Made by a program: the position numbers and the translations under genes. Positions 26,172-35,437 of a stretch of 64,000 bases of DNA are shown one piece after another. How positions within the stretch are numbered: position 1 is the first letter of the stretch; every line of letters starts with the position of its first letter. The DNA is from Bacteroidota bacterium (lineage in GTDB: Bacteria > Bacteroidota > Bacteroidia > Bacteroidales > P3): contig JAEZKK010000010.1 of assembly GCA_023415495.1 (NCBI GenBank), positions 1 through 64,000 of the forward strand, written 5' to 3'. The notes under the pieces are model-generated. The model was not told where the DNA came from. It worked only from the letters and a program-made list of their open reading frames with translations, and made no database searches.

Positions 26172-27500
26172 TTATTTATCAGTTAATTGACCTATTAAAG
26201 TTGCAGAGGTGCAATCTTCAATTTTCACATTAACGTAATTGCCAATGCTCACCCCTTTATTATCAAAGATTACAACCTTGTTTTGAGAGGTTCTTCCAAA
26301 AAGTTTTTCTTTAGAACGCTTGGAAACTCCTTCAACTAATATTTCAAACTCTTTGCCAATATCTCTTTTATTGCTTGCAAGAGAAAGCTTCCTTTGTAAA
26401 TCAATTATTTCGTTTAATCTCTTTGTTTTTTCTTCCGAAGGAACATCGTCTTCGTATTTCTTCTCTGCCAAAGTATTTGGTCTTTGAGAATAGTTGAACA
26501 TAAAAGCATAGTCATAATTAGCATATTCCATAATTGAAAGAGTATCATTATGGTCTTCTATGGTTTCAGAACAAAAACCTGCTATAATATCAGTGCTTAA
26601 AGAAATATCAGGTATCTTTGATTTAATCATATCAATCTTTCCGATATAATCCTCTCGAGTATACTTTCTATTCATTTTCTTAAGCATTCTTGAACTTCCA
26701 GATTGAATTGGGAGATGAAGACTTTTACAAATATTATTATTTCTTGCAATTACATCTATCAATTCCTCAGAAATATCCTTAGGATGAGATGTGGAAAATC
26801 TAATACGTAGAAGTGGCGAAACCTTTGCAACCATTTCAATTAGCTTAGCAAAATTGATTTTTTCATTCTCGTTTTCCCAAAGATATGAATTTACGTTTTG
26901 ACCAAGCAAGGTTATTTCTTTATATCCCTTAGAAAATAAATCCTCAGCTTCTTTTATTATTGAATTATAATCCCTGCTTCTTTCTTTTCCTCGAGTATAA
27001 GGTACAACACAATAAGAGCAAAAGTTTTCGCAACCTCTCATAATTGAAATAAACGCAGAAACCCCGTTAGAGCTTAATCGAACAGGAGTAATCTCTGAAT
27101 AGGTTTCTTCTTCTGAGAGAATAACATTTGCAGCTTTTTGACCTGATTCAGCAAGATTTAATAGTTTAGGAATATCTCTATAAGAGTCAGGTCCAACAAT
27201 AATATCTACAGATTTATTCTCCTTAAATAATTCTTCCTTCATCCTTTCAGCCATACATCCAAGAACACCTATTCTTAACTCAGGCTTTTTCTTTTTAATA
27301 GCTTCAAACTCTCCAAGTCTATTCTTAACTCTTTGCTCAGCATTATCTCTAATTGAACAGGTATTTACAAAAATAATATCTGCCTGATTTATATCCTCAA
27401 TAACCTCTAATCCATTTTCCTCAACAATAGCTCCAACAATTTCGCTATCCGATTGATTCATCTGGCAACCATAGGTTTCTATATATACTTTCTTTCTCAT
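26172..27500 (-). CDS. miaB: tRNA-2-methylthio-N6-dimethylallyladenosine synthase
   Basis: A 442-residue methylthiotransferase. The N-terminal UPF0004 domain starts IETYGCQMNQSDSEIV with the first auxiliary-cluster Cys. The radical SAM domain has RGCENFCSYCVVPYTRGKE (CxxxCxxC), and a C-terminal TRAM domain includes KLFGRTSQNKVVIF. The QMN and CVVPYTRG sequences are typical of MiaB rather than RimO or MtaB. It adds a methylthio group to i6A37 in tRNAs. It is the last gene of a short operon with the sirtuin and DUF2520 genes. Confidence 0.94.
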   Translation of the reverse strand: MRKKVYIETYGCQMNQSDSEIVGAIVEENGLEVIEDINQADIIFVNTCSIRDNAEQRVKNRLGEFEAIKKKKPELRIGVLGCMAERMKEELFKENKSVDIIVGPDSYRDIPKLLNLAESGQKAANVILSEEETYSEITPVRLSSNGVSAFISIMRGCENFCSYCVVPYTRGKERSRDYNSIIKEAEDLFSKGYKEITLLGQNVNSYLWENENEKINFAKLIEMVAKVSPLLRIRFSTSHPKDISEELIDVIARNNNICKSLHLPIQSGSSRMLKKMNRKYTREDYIGKIDMIKSKIPDISLSTDIIAGFCSETIEDHNDTLSIMEYANYDYAFMFNYSQRPNTLAEKKYEDDVPSEEKTKRLNEIIDLQRKLSLASNKRDIGKEFEILVEGVSKRSKEKLFGRTSQNKVVIFDNKGVSIGNYVNVKIEDCTSATLIGQLTDK

Positions 27501-27506
27501 TATTTA

Positions 27507-28196
27507 TTATTTGTATTTTTCTAATATTTCATTTACAGCAATCTCTACCCCGATACTTGCCTTTTCTTTTATAAACTTTATATTTTTTAGATTCATATTA
27601 GGTTCTTTTGGGTCGATAAGATATATTTTGCAATCCTTAGGTGCATAATTAATTAATCCAGCTGCGGGATAGACCTGGAGACTTGTTCCAATAACAATCA
27701 TTATATCTGCTTTCTCAGATATTTCAATTGCTTTCTCAAACATGGGAACAGCTTCTCCAAACCAAACTATATGAGGTCTAAGTGGCTTTCCATATTTATC
27801 CAAATCTCTTTCTTTTAATTCCCAACCCTCTAACTCAATAATATCATTTTCATCTACAACGCTTCTTACCTTTTTTAATTCCCCATGAAGATGAAGAATA
27901 TTCTTTGAACCTGCTCTTTTATGCAAATCGTCAATATTCTGTGTAATAATATATGTATTGAAATCCTTTTCAAGTTTTACTAAATCAAAATGTGCCTTAT
28001 TAGGATTAACCTCATATAATTGCTTTCTTCTTTGGTTATAAAACTCTCTTACAAGCTTCGGATTTCTTTCCCAAGCCTCAAACGTTGCAATATCTTCAAC
28101 CCTATGTTCTTCCCAAAGCCCATCACTATCTCTAAAAGTTCTTACTCCTGACTCTGCACTAATTCCTGCACCTGTTAATACAACGATATTTTTCAT
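27507..28196 (-). CDS. cobB: NAD-dependent protein deacylase (SIR2 family)
   Basis: A 229-residue sirtuin. The NAD-binding motif VVLTGAGISAESGVRTFR starts the protein. TQNIDDLHKRAGSKNILHLHG contains the catalytic His, and the motif GTSLQVYPAAGL closes the Rossmann part. The usual four zinc-binding cysteines are not visible in the region after the catalytic His, as in other zinc-less CobB-type proteins of Bacteroidota. It removes acyl groups from lysines using NAD. It overlaps the upstream DUF2520 gene by four bases. Confidence 0.9.
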   Translation of the reverse strand: MKNIVVLTGAGISAESGVRTFRDSDGLWEEHRVEDIATFEAWERNPKLVREFYNQRRKQLYEVNPNKAHFDLVKLEKDFNTYIITQNIDDLHKRAGSKNILHLHGELKKVRSVVDENDIIELEGWELKERDLDKYGKPLRPHIVWFGEAVPMFEKAIEISEKADIMIVIGTSLQVYPAAGLINYAPKDCKIYLIDPKEPNMNLKNIKFIKEKASIGVEIAVNEILEKYK

Positions 28197-28954
28197 AAAT
28201 CAGTCTCCTTATTTATTATATTCTGACTAATAAGTTTATATATTTCTTTCTCATTCTCTTCTAAATCCATTAAGTGAGTCTCCATTGTCTTAATATCTTT
28301 TCTTTTTGCTGGTCCTGTTTGAACAGAGAATGGATTAGATATTTTAGCTTTTGAAATAGTTTCATCTATTAATGGAAATAGGATTTCAAAAGGAATACTC
28401 TCTTTATCTAATTCAGATTTTGCAATACCTAATAAATGATTTACAAAATTACATGCAAATACGGCAGATATATGGATTTTCTTTCTTTGAATAGAATTGA
28501 TTTCATATATATTATTTGATAATAAAGAGGCAATTCTTTTTAGATTTTCTAAACAAATCGGATTATTTGCTTCAATACAAAAAGGAATAATGCTAAAATC
28601 TACTTCCTTTCCTTTAGTAAAAGTTTGAAGGGGATAGAAAACACCATAATTTGTTTTATTATTTTCTAAAACTTCCATTCCAATACTTCCAGAGGTATGA
28701 ACTAAGATTTGATTATCGCTTATTAAACCTTTCTGAAATATTCTATTTGCAAGAATTGAGATTACAGAATCAATAACAGCAATAATTACTAAATCCGAAT
28801 TAAGAAATAACTCTTTATAGCTTATTTCGTTATTTAAGAAATCTCTTGCATTTAAGACATTTACATTTATCCCTTTTGCTTTAAAACCTTTTTCAAGGTG
28901 CCAAGAGATATTGCCTGAGCCTATTATCAATATATTATTTACTTCATCAATCAT
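28193..28954 (-). CDS. DUF2520 / Rossmann-like NAD(P)-binding protein
   Basis: A 253-residue protein with an N-terminal dinucleotide-binding fold (NILIIGSGNISWHLEKGFK), VHTSGSIGMEVLEN and GVFYPLQTFTKGKEV, followed by the helical DUF2520 domain containing HISAVFACNFVNHLLGIA. The arrangement resembles ketopantoate reductase or pyrroline-carboxylate reductase relatives, but the reaction of DUF2520 proteins is unknown. The four-base overlap with the sirtuin gene implies translational coupling. Confidence 0.85.
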   Translation of the reverse strand: MIDEVNNILIIGSGNISWHLEKGFKAKGINVNVLNARDFLNNEISYKELFLNSDLVIIAVIDSVISILANRIFQKGLISDNQILVHTSGSIGMEVLENNKTNYGVFYPLQTFTKGKEVDFSIIPFCIEANNPICLENLKRIASLLSNNIYEINSIQRKKIHISAVFACNFVNHLLGIAKSELDKESIPFEILFPLIDETISKAKISNPFSVQTGPAKRKDIKTMETHLMDLEENEKEIYKLISQNIINKETDL

Positions 28955-28980
28955 TATTCTAAATTATGCATTAATAAGAT

Positions 28981-30510
28981 TTAACCTATTTGATTTACTG
29001 CTTGTCTTATCCTAATCACAGTTTCTTCTATACCTATTATATTAATTATATTTGCAAGATTTGCTCCCATACCTTGTCCCACAATACTTAGTCTTAAGCA
29101 ATTCATAATTTGTCCCATATTTAGGGAATTCTCTTCAATATGTTTATGAATCATTGAGTCAATACTTTCAATACTGCTATCATTTAAGTTTTCAAGTTTA
29201 TCAGCAATAACACTTAGTTTCTCTCCAACATTATCCTTCCATCTTTTTTTGATAATACCCTCATCATAGCTTTCAGGTCTTTGGAAAAAGTAGAAGGATT
29301 GATTCCATAGGTCTGAAATAAAATTACATCTTTCCTTAACAATATCAACAACCGATATAATGTAATCAAGACATACTTCAATGCCTTTTGATTCTAATTC
29401 AATGCTAAATTGTTTAGCTATTATTTCATTAGAGGTTTTTTGAAGATATTGATGATTAAACCATTTTGCTTTTTCCAAATCAAATTTAGCTCCTGATTTG
29501 CTAATTCTTTCTAAAGAAAAACTTTGAATTAATTCATCCAATGAGAAAATCTCTTGATCATTTCCTGGATTCCATCCTAAAAGAGAAAGGAAATTAATTA
29601 CAGCCTCTGGCAAATAGCCTGATTCTCTATATCCTGATGATATTTCATTAGTATTAGGGTCTAACCATTGCAAAGGAAATACAGGAAAGCCTAATCTATC
29701 TCCATCTCTTTTGCTAAGCTTACCATTACCATCAGGTTTAAGTAGAAGTGGAAGGTGAGCAAATTCAGGCATTGTTTTTTTCCAACCAAAAGCTTCGTAA
29801 AGCATTACATGTAATGGGCAGGATGGTAACCATTCCTCTCCTCTAATTACATGAGAGATTCCCATTAAATGGTCATCCACAATATTTGCTAAATGGTAGG
29901 TAGGCATACCATCGGATTTAAATAGTACTTTATCGTCTAATAGATTAGAATTCATTCTAACCTCTCCTCTAATCAAATCATTTATAATAATTTCTTTGTC
30001 TTTTGGGAATTTGAATCTAATAACAAAAGGAGTGTCTTCATTAAGTAAAGCTTCTAATTCATCCTTACTCATATTTAAAGAGTTTCTTAGTCCTTCTCTT
30101 GTATTGCAGTCATATTGGAAATTCTTTTTATTTGATTCGTATTCTTTTCTGATTTTCTCTAATTCCTCAGGAGTGTCGAATGCATAGTAAGCCCAATTTG
30201 TCTCAATTAGTTTATCAGCATATTCTTTATAAAGTGGCTTTCTTTCGCTTTGACGATAAGGAGAAAAATCACCCCCAATCCCAACTCCTTCATCGAATTT
30301 TATTCCAAGCCATTGAAAAGCTTCAATTATATATTCTTCCGCTCCCTTAACATATCTTGTTTGGTCAGTATCTTCAATTCTTAGAATAAAATCTCCTGAA
30401 TGTTTTTTAGCAAAAAGATAATTATAAAGTGCTGTTCTTACTCCTCCAATGTGCAAAGGTCCTGTTGGGCTTGGTGCAAACCTAACTCTGATTTTTCTAT
30501 CTATTCCCAT
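28981..30510 (-). CDS. gltX: glutamyl-tRNA synthetase
   Basis: A 509-residue class I synthetase. The HIGH signature appears as APSPTGPLHIGGVRTALYNY and the KMSKS loop as KLSKRDGDRLG. The typical family insertion RIEDTDQTRYVKGAEEYI is also present. It charges tRNA(Glu) and would be the discriminating type or partner with Gat enzymes; that cannot be decided here. The first 10 bp overlap the 3' end of the AsmA-like gene upstream. Confidence 0.96.
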   Translation of the reverse strand: MGIDRKIRVRFAPSPTGPLHIGGVRTALYNYLFAKKHSGDFILRIEDTDQTRYVKGAEEYIIEAFQWLGIKFDEGVGIGGDFSPYRQSERKPLYKEYADKLIETNWAYYAFDTPEELEKIRKEYESNKKNFQYDCNTREGLRNSLNMSKDELEALLNEDTPFVIRFKFPKDKEIIINDLIRGEVRMNSNLLDDKVLFKSDGMPTYHLANIVDDHLMGISHVIRGEEWLPSCPLHVMLYEAFGWKKTMPEFAHLPLLLKPDGNGKLSKRDGDRLGFPVFPLQWLDPNTNEISSGYRESGYLPEAVINFLSLLGWNPGNDQEIFSLDELIQSFSLERISKSGAKFDLEKAKWFNHQYLQKTSNEIIAKQFSIELESKGIEVCLDYIISVVDIVKERCNFISDLWNQSFYFFQRPESYDEGIIKKRWKDNVGEKLSVIADKLENLNDSSIESIDSMIHKHIEENSLNMGQIMNCLRLSIVGQGMGANLANIINIIGIEETVIRIRQAVNQIG

Positions 30511-33128
30511 TCTATATTAAATTTTGTTTCGTTATTCTCTTTATTATTAATTGTGTCTTTTTTCTTGTCCTCTTCCCAATCGATTATATATTCCCCTCTT
30601 TCTTGTTTCTTCCACTCCTGTTTCTCCTTTTTCATATTTTCAATTCCAAGGTTTAGATCCTTATCAATCGCTTTGCTTATTTTCACTTTATCCGAATTAA
30701 TCTTATCCTTTACCCTTTCAATATTATTCTTCTTGTCATAAGAGATAATAGGCTTATCTAAACTTCCAGTTATTTTAATAAACAAGGTGATTTTTGAGTC
30801 CTCATCTTCCTGAATCTCTCCAAATTCTTCTCTTTGCTTTTGAAGTTTAGCTTTCTTTTTCTTGCTCGCAAGCTCTGATAGCTTTAATCTTAAGCGATAG
30901 TCAATTTTATTGTCAAAATAATGTTTTCCAAAGAATGAGAAATTAAAAGCATTGGATTGGAAATCTATCTCATCGATATTAATACAAGAATTGGAAATAA
31001 GTAAATTGGAATTAATCTCCTTGAATTTTACATTATTAATCTCTTTCTCATCCACAAAATAGGATAGCTTCTTAAGGATTTCGATATTATTTAATTCCCC
31101 ATTAGTAATTTTATAATTAATATTAGCATTTAAGGTTTTTGAATCAAGAGAATAATCTTTATTTAATTGTGTAGAAAAATTAATCCTACCACTAATTAAC
31201 CCATTAATATTATTACTTGTAATAGTCTTTTGGTCAAAGTTTTTAAAACCATTAAATACATCTTTAGAATTAATAGAATTAAAAACAAAATCTCCAATTA
31301 CCTTCCTATCCCTTAGTGTTATTGAGGTATTGCCCCTAATGCTACCCTTAAATACATTTAAGCTTATATTCTCAAGGCTTAATGAATTGAAAGTGTAAAT
31401 AATTCGAGAACTAAAATTATTAATATTGAAATTCTCTATTTCAATCCTTTTAATCCTTGTATTTAAATCAAGATTGATAAAAACAGGGAAGGAGAATTCT
31501 TCTTTCTTTTCTTCCTTCATCTCTTCCTTCTTATTCTTCTTTTCCCAATCCTTTAAGATAAACTTATCCATATCAAGATTTCCTTTAAGGCTAAACCTAT
31601 CCTTCTTATTAAATATATAAGGTAGGATATCTATTATCTCTGCTTTAAGTTCAAGGTTTGAATTTCCAAGTTTAGCTTTTAGGTTATTGATAATAATAGA
31701 TTGGTTATTGAAAATAAATTCTGAGTTTATATTTCTTATACTTTGAGGAATCCTATTATCTAAGTAATTCGCCTTAGATACTTTTGCTCTCCCTTTCATA
31801 TAAATCTTTTCAACTCCCTTTTTACTTATATCTTCAAAGCTTTTTAAATCTCCTTTAAGTTCTAAATCTAAATCTAAATTACCATTTAATTCCTTAATAT
31901 CTTTTTGGTTTAAAAGGTCTTTTATTTTTTCTAAACCAATATTTGCCTTAATCTTTGCATCAATTTTTAAGGATGAAAAGTCTTCAATCTTTGCGTAGCC
32001 AGAGATTTTCCCATTATTCCAATTGGTAGAGAAATTATCCAATCGAATATAAGAGGTTTGGGATTTCCTTTCTTTCCCGTTTGAAAAACTTCCTTTAAGA
32101 TTAATATTACTAAGGATTAGGTTTAGTTTTTTATTGCTAAGGTTTCCATTCTTAATGCTAAAGTTTGAATTAATATTGGGAATGCTTTTATGGCTTAGCT
32201 CCCCATTCATTCTAAAGTCAAAATCAATAAAACCATTGCTCTTATAATTCTTAATATTCGAAGCATAGCTCTCAGGGAGAAGTTTTATTAATTCTTCAAT
32301 CTTTATTTCTTTGCTTTTAATTATAAGGTCAATATTATTCTCTCCCTTATAATTCAATTTACCATCTACTGAAAATAAAAGGTCATTGAGCAATAAGTCT
32401 CCAGAGCGAATAATAATATCTTTTGTAGAAGTATTGCCCAAATACTCAATAGAGGCTTTAATATCTGTATTAGTGGATAAAACAAGATTATCTAATATAA
32501 TCTTTTCAATTATACCTTTTGTATTAATGCTGACTTTATGCTCTTTCTCGTTAAAGTCTCCTTTAGCATTAGCCGAATTAAGCATAATTGAGTAAAGCTG
32601 TTTGGTGAATTTATTATTATAAGTGTACCTTATATTGGTAAACTTTATTCTATTTAGCGAAAAGGCAAACTTAGAATCTTTATTGGTTTGAGAACTCTTC
32701 CAAAATATATAATTCTCCCTTCCAAGAGAATCAATATTCATATTAAAACAACCATTCTTTGCACTTATACTCTTAATCCTATAATTATTCTCAAGTATAT
32801 CCAATACATTAAAGCTTAGGTGTAGTTTATTGAAAAAGAATAGCGTGTCAGCTTTGGTTTGATTAATGTTTTGAAATTCTTTAGGCTCGTAAGCCAATAC
32901 ATTATTCAAATAAAAAGAAGCATAAGGAAAGGTCTTGAAAAACTCTATCCCTATGCTTTGCACTTTAATCTCTGTAAGTAATTCTTTGTTTATTTCTGAT
33001 ATTATCAGTTGTTTAACCTTGTCTCTTTGAGAATAAACAATAATTGCACCTACCATGGTCAAAACCACAAAAACAGCTATGAACCAAAGCAAAATCTTAA
33101 TAAGCTTTTTAGCAATTTCTTTATTCAT
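30501..33128 (-). CDS. AsmA-family outer-membrane biogenesis-like protein
   Basis: An 875-residue protein with one N-terminal transmembrane helix (ILLWFIAVFVVLTMVGAIIVY), then a long periplasmic beta-rich region typical of AsmA/TamB/YhdP-type lipid-bridge proteins. Two AsmA-like segments are visible, one near IKVQSIGIEFFKTFPYASF and a C-terminal one around INYKITNGELNNIEILKKLS. A highly charged Lys/Glu-rich tail ends the protein. The family is thought to move phospholipid to the outer membrane or limit outer-membrane protein misfolding. The gene overlaps gltX by 10 bp. Confidence 0.82.
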   Translation of the reverse strand: MNKEIAKKLIKILLWFIAVFVVLTMVGAIIVYSQRDKVKQLIISEINKELLTEIKVQSIGIEFFKTFPYASFYLNNVLAYEPKEFQNINQTKADTLFFFNKLHLSFNVLDILENNYRIKSISAKNGCFNMNIDSLGRENYIFWKSSQTNKDSKFAFSLNRIKFTNIRYTYNNKFTKQLYSIMLNSANAKGDFNEKEHKVSINTKGIIEKIILDNLVLSTNTDIKASIEYLGNTSTKDIIIRSGDLLLNDLLFSVDGKLNYKGENNIDLIIKSKEIKIEELIKLLPESYASNIKNYKSNGFIDFDFRMNGELSHKSIPNINSNFSIKNGNLSNKKLNLILSNINLKGSFSNGKERKSQTSYIRLDNFSTNWNNGKISGYAKIEDFSSLKIDAKIKANIGLEKIKDLLNQKDIKELNGNLDLDLELKGDLKSFEDISKKGVEKIYMKGRAKVSKANYLDNRIPQSIRNINSEFIFNNQSIIINNLKAKLGNSNLELKAEIIDILPYIFNKKDRFSLKGNLDMDKFILKDWEKKNKKEEMKEEKKEEFSFPVFINLDLNTRIKRIEIENFNINNFSSRIIYTFNSLSLENISLNVFKGSIRGNTSITLRDRKVIGDFVFNSINSKDVFNGFKNFDQKTITSNNINGLISGRINFSTQLNKDYSLDSKTLNANINYKITNGELNNIEILKKLSYFVDEKEINNVKFKEINSNLLISNSCINIDEIDFQSNAFNFSFFGKHYFDNKIDYRLRLKLSELASKKKKAKLQKQREEFGEIQEDEDSKITLFIKITGSLDKPIISYDKKNNIERVKDKINSDKVKISKAIDKDLNLGIENMKKEKQEWKKQERGEYIIDWEEDKKKDTINNKENNETKFNIEWE

Positions 33129-33189
33129 TTACTCTCTAAGAACAGTGTTTTACATCTAAAAATCAAATAACTTAAACAATAAAATTTAT

Positions 33190-34467
33190 TTAGTTTACAG
33201 CCTTCAACATTTTTAAGAATCCAACCTCTTTTTCAGTCAAAAACCTATAAGTTCCCTTAGGTAACTCTTTCTTTGTTAAGCCTGCAAATACAACTCTATC
33301 TAATTTAACAACCTCATAGCCCAAGTATTCAAATAGTCTTCTTACAATTCTGTTTTTCCCAGAATGTATCTCAATACCTATCTTCTTTTTGTCTAAACCA
33401 TCTCCAACAAAATGTGCCTGGTCAACAACAGTTACCCCGTCCTCTAATTCAATACCCTCAACTAATCTTGTTAAATCTGCTTGAGTAACGTTTTTGTCTG
33501 TTTCAACATGGTAAACCTTTCTTGCTCCAAAAGAAGGGTGGGTTAGTTTCTTAGCCATTTCTCCATCATTTGTAAATAGCAAAATCCCTGTTGTGTTTCT
33601 GTCCAAGCGTCCAACTGGATAAATTCTTTCCTTGCAAGCTCCATGAATTAGATTCATTACAGTTTTTCTTTTCTGTGGGTCGTCGGAAGTTGTAATATAT
33701 CCCTTAGGTTTATTAAGTAGTAAATACTTCTTTTTCTCATTAACTAATCTTTCTCCACCGTATACTATAATATCCTCTGGGCTTACTTTATACCCCATTT
33801 CAGTTACAATATTCCCATTAACTGAAACTGCACCAGCTGCAATTAATACATCAGCATCTCTTCTTGAACAAATTCCAGAATTTGAGATGTATTTATTTAG
33901 CCTGATTAAACCATCATCATTGTTCTCTCGCTTAACAATTCTTGGACTTGAATATCTACTGCCATCTCGTCTATCATCACCTCTTCTCTCGTACCTATTA
34001 TCTCCTCTTCTATCATCACTCCTTCTTTCGAATCGATTATCTCTTCTCTCAAATCTTTCTCCTCCACGTCTATCGTCGGTTCTTCTGTCGAATCTTCTTT
34101 CTCCTCTATCGTCTCTTCTTCTATCTTCACCCCTTCTTTCAAATCTATCTTCGCCCCTTCTCTCATTTCTTCTGTCTGTGAAATTATCTCTTCTCTCGAA
34201 ATTTCTTTCGCCGCCTCTTTCGTCTCTTCTTTCAAAATTTCTTCTTTCAGGTCTTTCTCTCGAATTGTCTCTGTCAAATTTAATTTCTTTAGGTCTTTCG
34301 CCCCTTCTTTCATAAGAGCCTTGTTCTCTGTTAAATCCTCGGGAAAATGTTCTTTGACTTGAATCTCTTTCCTCTCTTGGGCCTTCTCTTCTTGGCCTCT
34401 TTTCTCTACTTGAAGTTTGACCTCTCTCAGGCTTTCTTCCTCCAAAATTTCTTTTTTCTCTTTCCAT
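33190..34467 (-). CDS. RsuA/RluB-family pseudouridine synthase with Arg-rich N-terminal extension
   Basis: A 425-residue protein. Residues 1 to about 185 are a low-complexity, disordered tail built of repeats such as RRGEDRFERRGEDRR and DDRRGG. Then comes an S4 domain (IRLNKYISNSGICSRRDADV) and a catalytic domain with GRLDRNTTGILLFTNDGE, whose Asp is the nucleophile, and EIHSGKNRIVRRLFEYLG. The enzyme modifies a uridine in rRNA. The Arg/Asp/Glu-rich tail probably binds RNA without fixed structure; such tails recur in Bacteroidota RluB-like proteins. Long open frames on both strands over the tail are by-products of its repetitive codons. Confidence 0.9.
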   Translation of the reverse strand: MEREKRNFGGRKPERGQTSSREKRPRREGPREERDSSQRTFSRGFNREQGSYERRGERPKEIKFDRDNSRERPERRNFERRDERGGERNFERRDNFTDRRNERRGEDRFERRGEDRRRDDRGERRFDRRTDDRRGGERFERRDNRFERRSDDRRGDNRYERRGDDRRDGSRYSSPRIVKRENNDDGLIRLNKYISNSGICSRRDADVLIAAGAVSVNGNIVTEMGYKVSPEDIIVYGGERLVNEKKKYLLLNKPKGYITTSDDPQKRKTVMNLIHGACKERIYPVGRLDRNTTGILLFTNDGEMAKKLTHPSFGARKVYHVETDKNVTQADLTRLVEGIELEDGVTVVDQAHFVGDGLDKKKIGIEIHSGKNRIVRRLFEYLGYEVVKLDRVVFAGLTKKELPKGTYRFLTEKEVGFLKMLKAVN

Positions 34468-34486
34468 TATAGTAAATAAATAACTT

Positions 34487-34495
34487 GCAAAGATA
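34487..34495 (-). promoter_or_regulatory. -7 promoter element TATCTTTGC for the pseudouridine synthase gene
   Basis: The reverse strand reads TATCTTTGC 20 bp before the ATG at 34467, just past the DoxX-gene terminator. A clean match to the Bacteroidota -7 box. Confidence 0.6.
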
Positions 34496-34504
34496 TAAAT
34501 AAAA

Positions 34505-34544
34505 AACAGAATTAGAGTGAATTATTTCTCAATTCACTCTAATT
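34505..34544 (-). terminator. rho-independent terminator after the DoxX gene
   Basis: A perfect 14-bp stem, AATTAGAGTGAATT paired with AATTCACTCTAATT, has a 7-nt loop. On the reverse strand it is followed by CTGTTTTTTATT. It separates the DoxX gene from the pseudouridine synthase transcript. Confidence 0.8.
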
Positions 34545-34603
34545 TAATATTATGCAAGCTAAAAATAAAATCTAATATTTACTTATTCAGGCAAATAAAA
34601 TCT

Positions 34604-35035
34604 TTATTTCTTACTTGTTTTTGTTTTAAAAATAAAACCATCCAAGGAGAATTTACCTCCTCCTACTATAAAGAAAAAGCTAAATATACTTAAATAGAGC
34701 AGGGACATCTCTTTAACAGCAAGAGGGTCGGTTGCATGAGCTACAAATGCAGCCATTAACATAGTAATTATTAAAGGAATGCTTGAAAGTCTTATTAAAA
34801 ATCCGAAAATCAAGGCTATTGCACAACCAAGTTCTGCAAAAATTACAAGGATTAAATTCCACTTGCTACCAATTCCCAATAAATCGGGGAAAACCTGAGA
34901 AAGCTCAGCAAAATTCATAAGTTTAGGAATGCCATGAGTAAGCATTAAACCTCCAACTACTAAACGAAATAGTAGTAATCCAAAAGAGATTAGGTTATTT
35001 GAACTTGTATAACCTAAAAAGCTTCTTATATTCAT
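34604..35035 (-). CDS. DoxX family membrane protein
   Basis: A 143-residue protein with four predicted transmembrane helices. Family motifs are LLLFRLVVGGLMLTHGIPKL in helix 1, FAELGCAIALIFGFLIRLSS and the small-residue helix ITMLMAAFVAHA. DoxX relatives are linked to quinone-dependent redox processes, but the role of short DoxX proteins is mostly undefined. It is a single-gene unit with a strong terminator downstream and a repeat array upstream. Confidence 0.85.
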   Translation of the reverse strand: MNIRSFLGYTSSNNLISFGLLLFRLVVGGLMLTHGIPKLMNFAELSQVFPDLLGIGSKWNLILVIFAELGCAIALIFGFLIRLSSIPLIITMLMAAFVAHATDPLAVKEMSLLYLSIFSFFFIVGGGKFSLDGFIFKTKTSKK

Positions 35036-35162
35036 CTTTAATTAGTTTTTTTGTTAGTAAATATAATAATTCTCCTTTCATATTAATAAAGGAATCTAAT
35101 AACAAACAATTTTGAATAGAATTTTGTTCGAATAAAGCCAAGGGAATAAGGTTTTAAACTAA

Positions 35163-35307
35163 GGAAATCAAGTTCCAAAAAAATGTAATTTGATTTCATT
35201 CTAATATAATGCCATTATATGGACGATATAATGCCATTATACTTGCAATATAATGCGGTTATTTCGGGCAAATAATGGCATTATACTGAGAATATAATGC
35301 GGTTATA
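35163..35307. repeat. intergenic 22-bp-period palindrome array (TATAATGCCATTATA)
   Basis: Five odd palindromes of type TATAATGCCATTATA start at 35205, 35227, 35249, 35271 and 35293, exactly 22 bp apart. The third and fifth have CGG in place of the CCA centre, which breaks symmetry. Two TTGATTC-type units precede them at 35163 (GGAAATCAAGTTCCA) and 35184 (TGTAATTTGATTTCA), each 21 bp before the next. The array lies between the DoxX start and the terminator of the C69 dipeptidase gene, inside a 402-bp gap with no gene. Confidence 0.88.
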
Positions 35308-35376
35308 TGAGATTGGATTCAAAATCCATTTTTTCCTTTCTTAGTTCTATTAGTTTAAATCTTTGATTTATTGGAA

Positions 35377-35415
35377 TAAAAAAACTCCATCTTAGATTTT
35401 AACCTAAGATGGAGT
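35377..35415 (-). terminator. rho-independent terminator after the C69 dipeptidase gene
   Basis: On the reverse strand the stem ACTCCATCTTAG/CTAAGATGGAGT (12 bp, 8-nt loop) is followed by a run of seven T. It starts 22 bp after the dipeptidase stop codon. Confidence 0.85.
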
Positions 35416-35437
35416 CCATAAATATTGATTAATAGGT

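Noticed and set aside
33887..34445. Long open frames on the opposite strand and in a second frame over the Arg-rich tail
   Set aside because: They arise from the repetitive codons of the pseudouridine synthase tail, consist of Leu/Ser or Glu/Lys runs and lack any domain.
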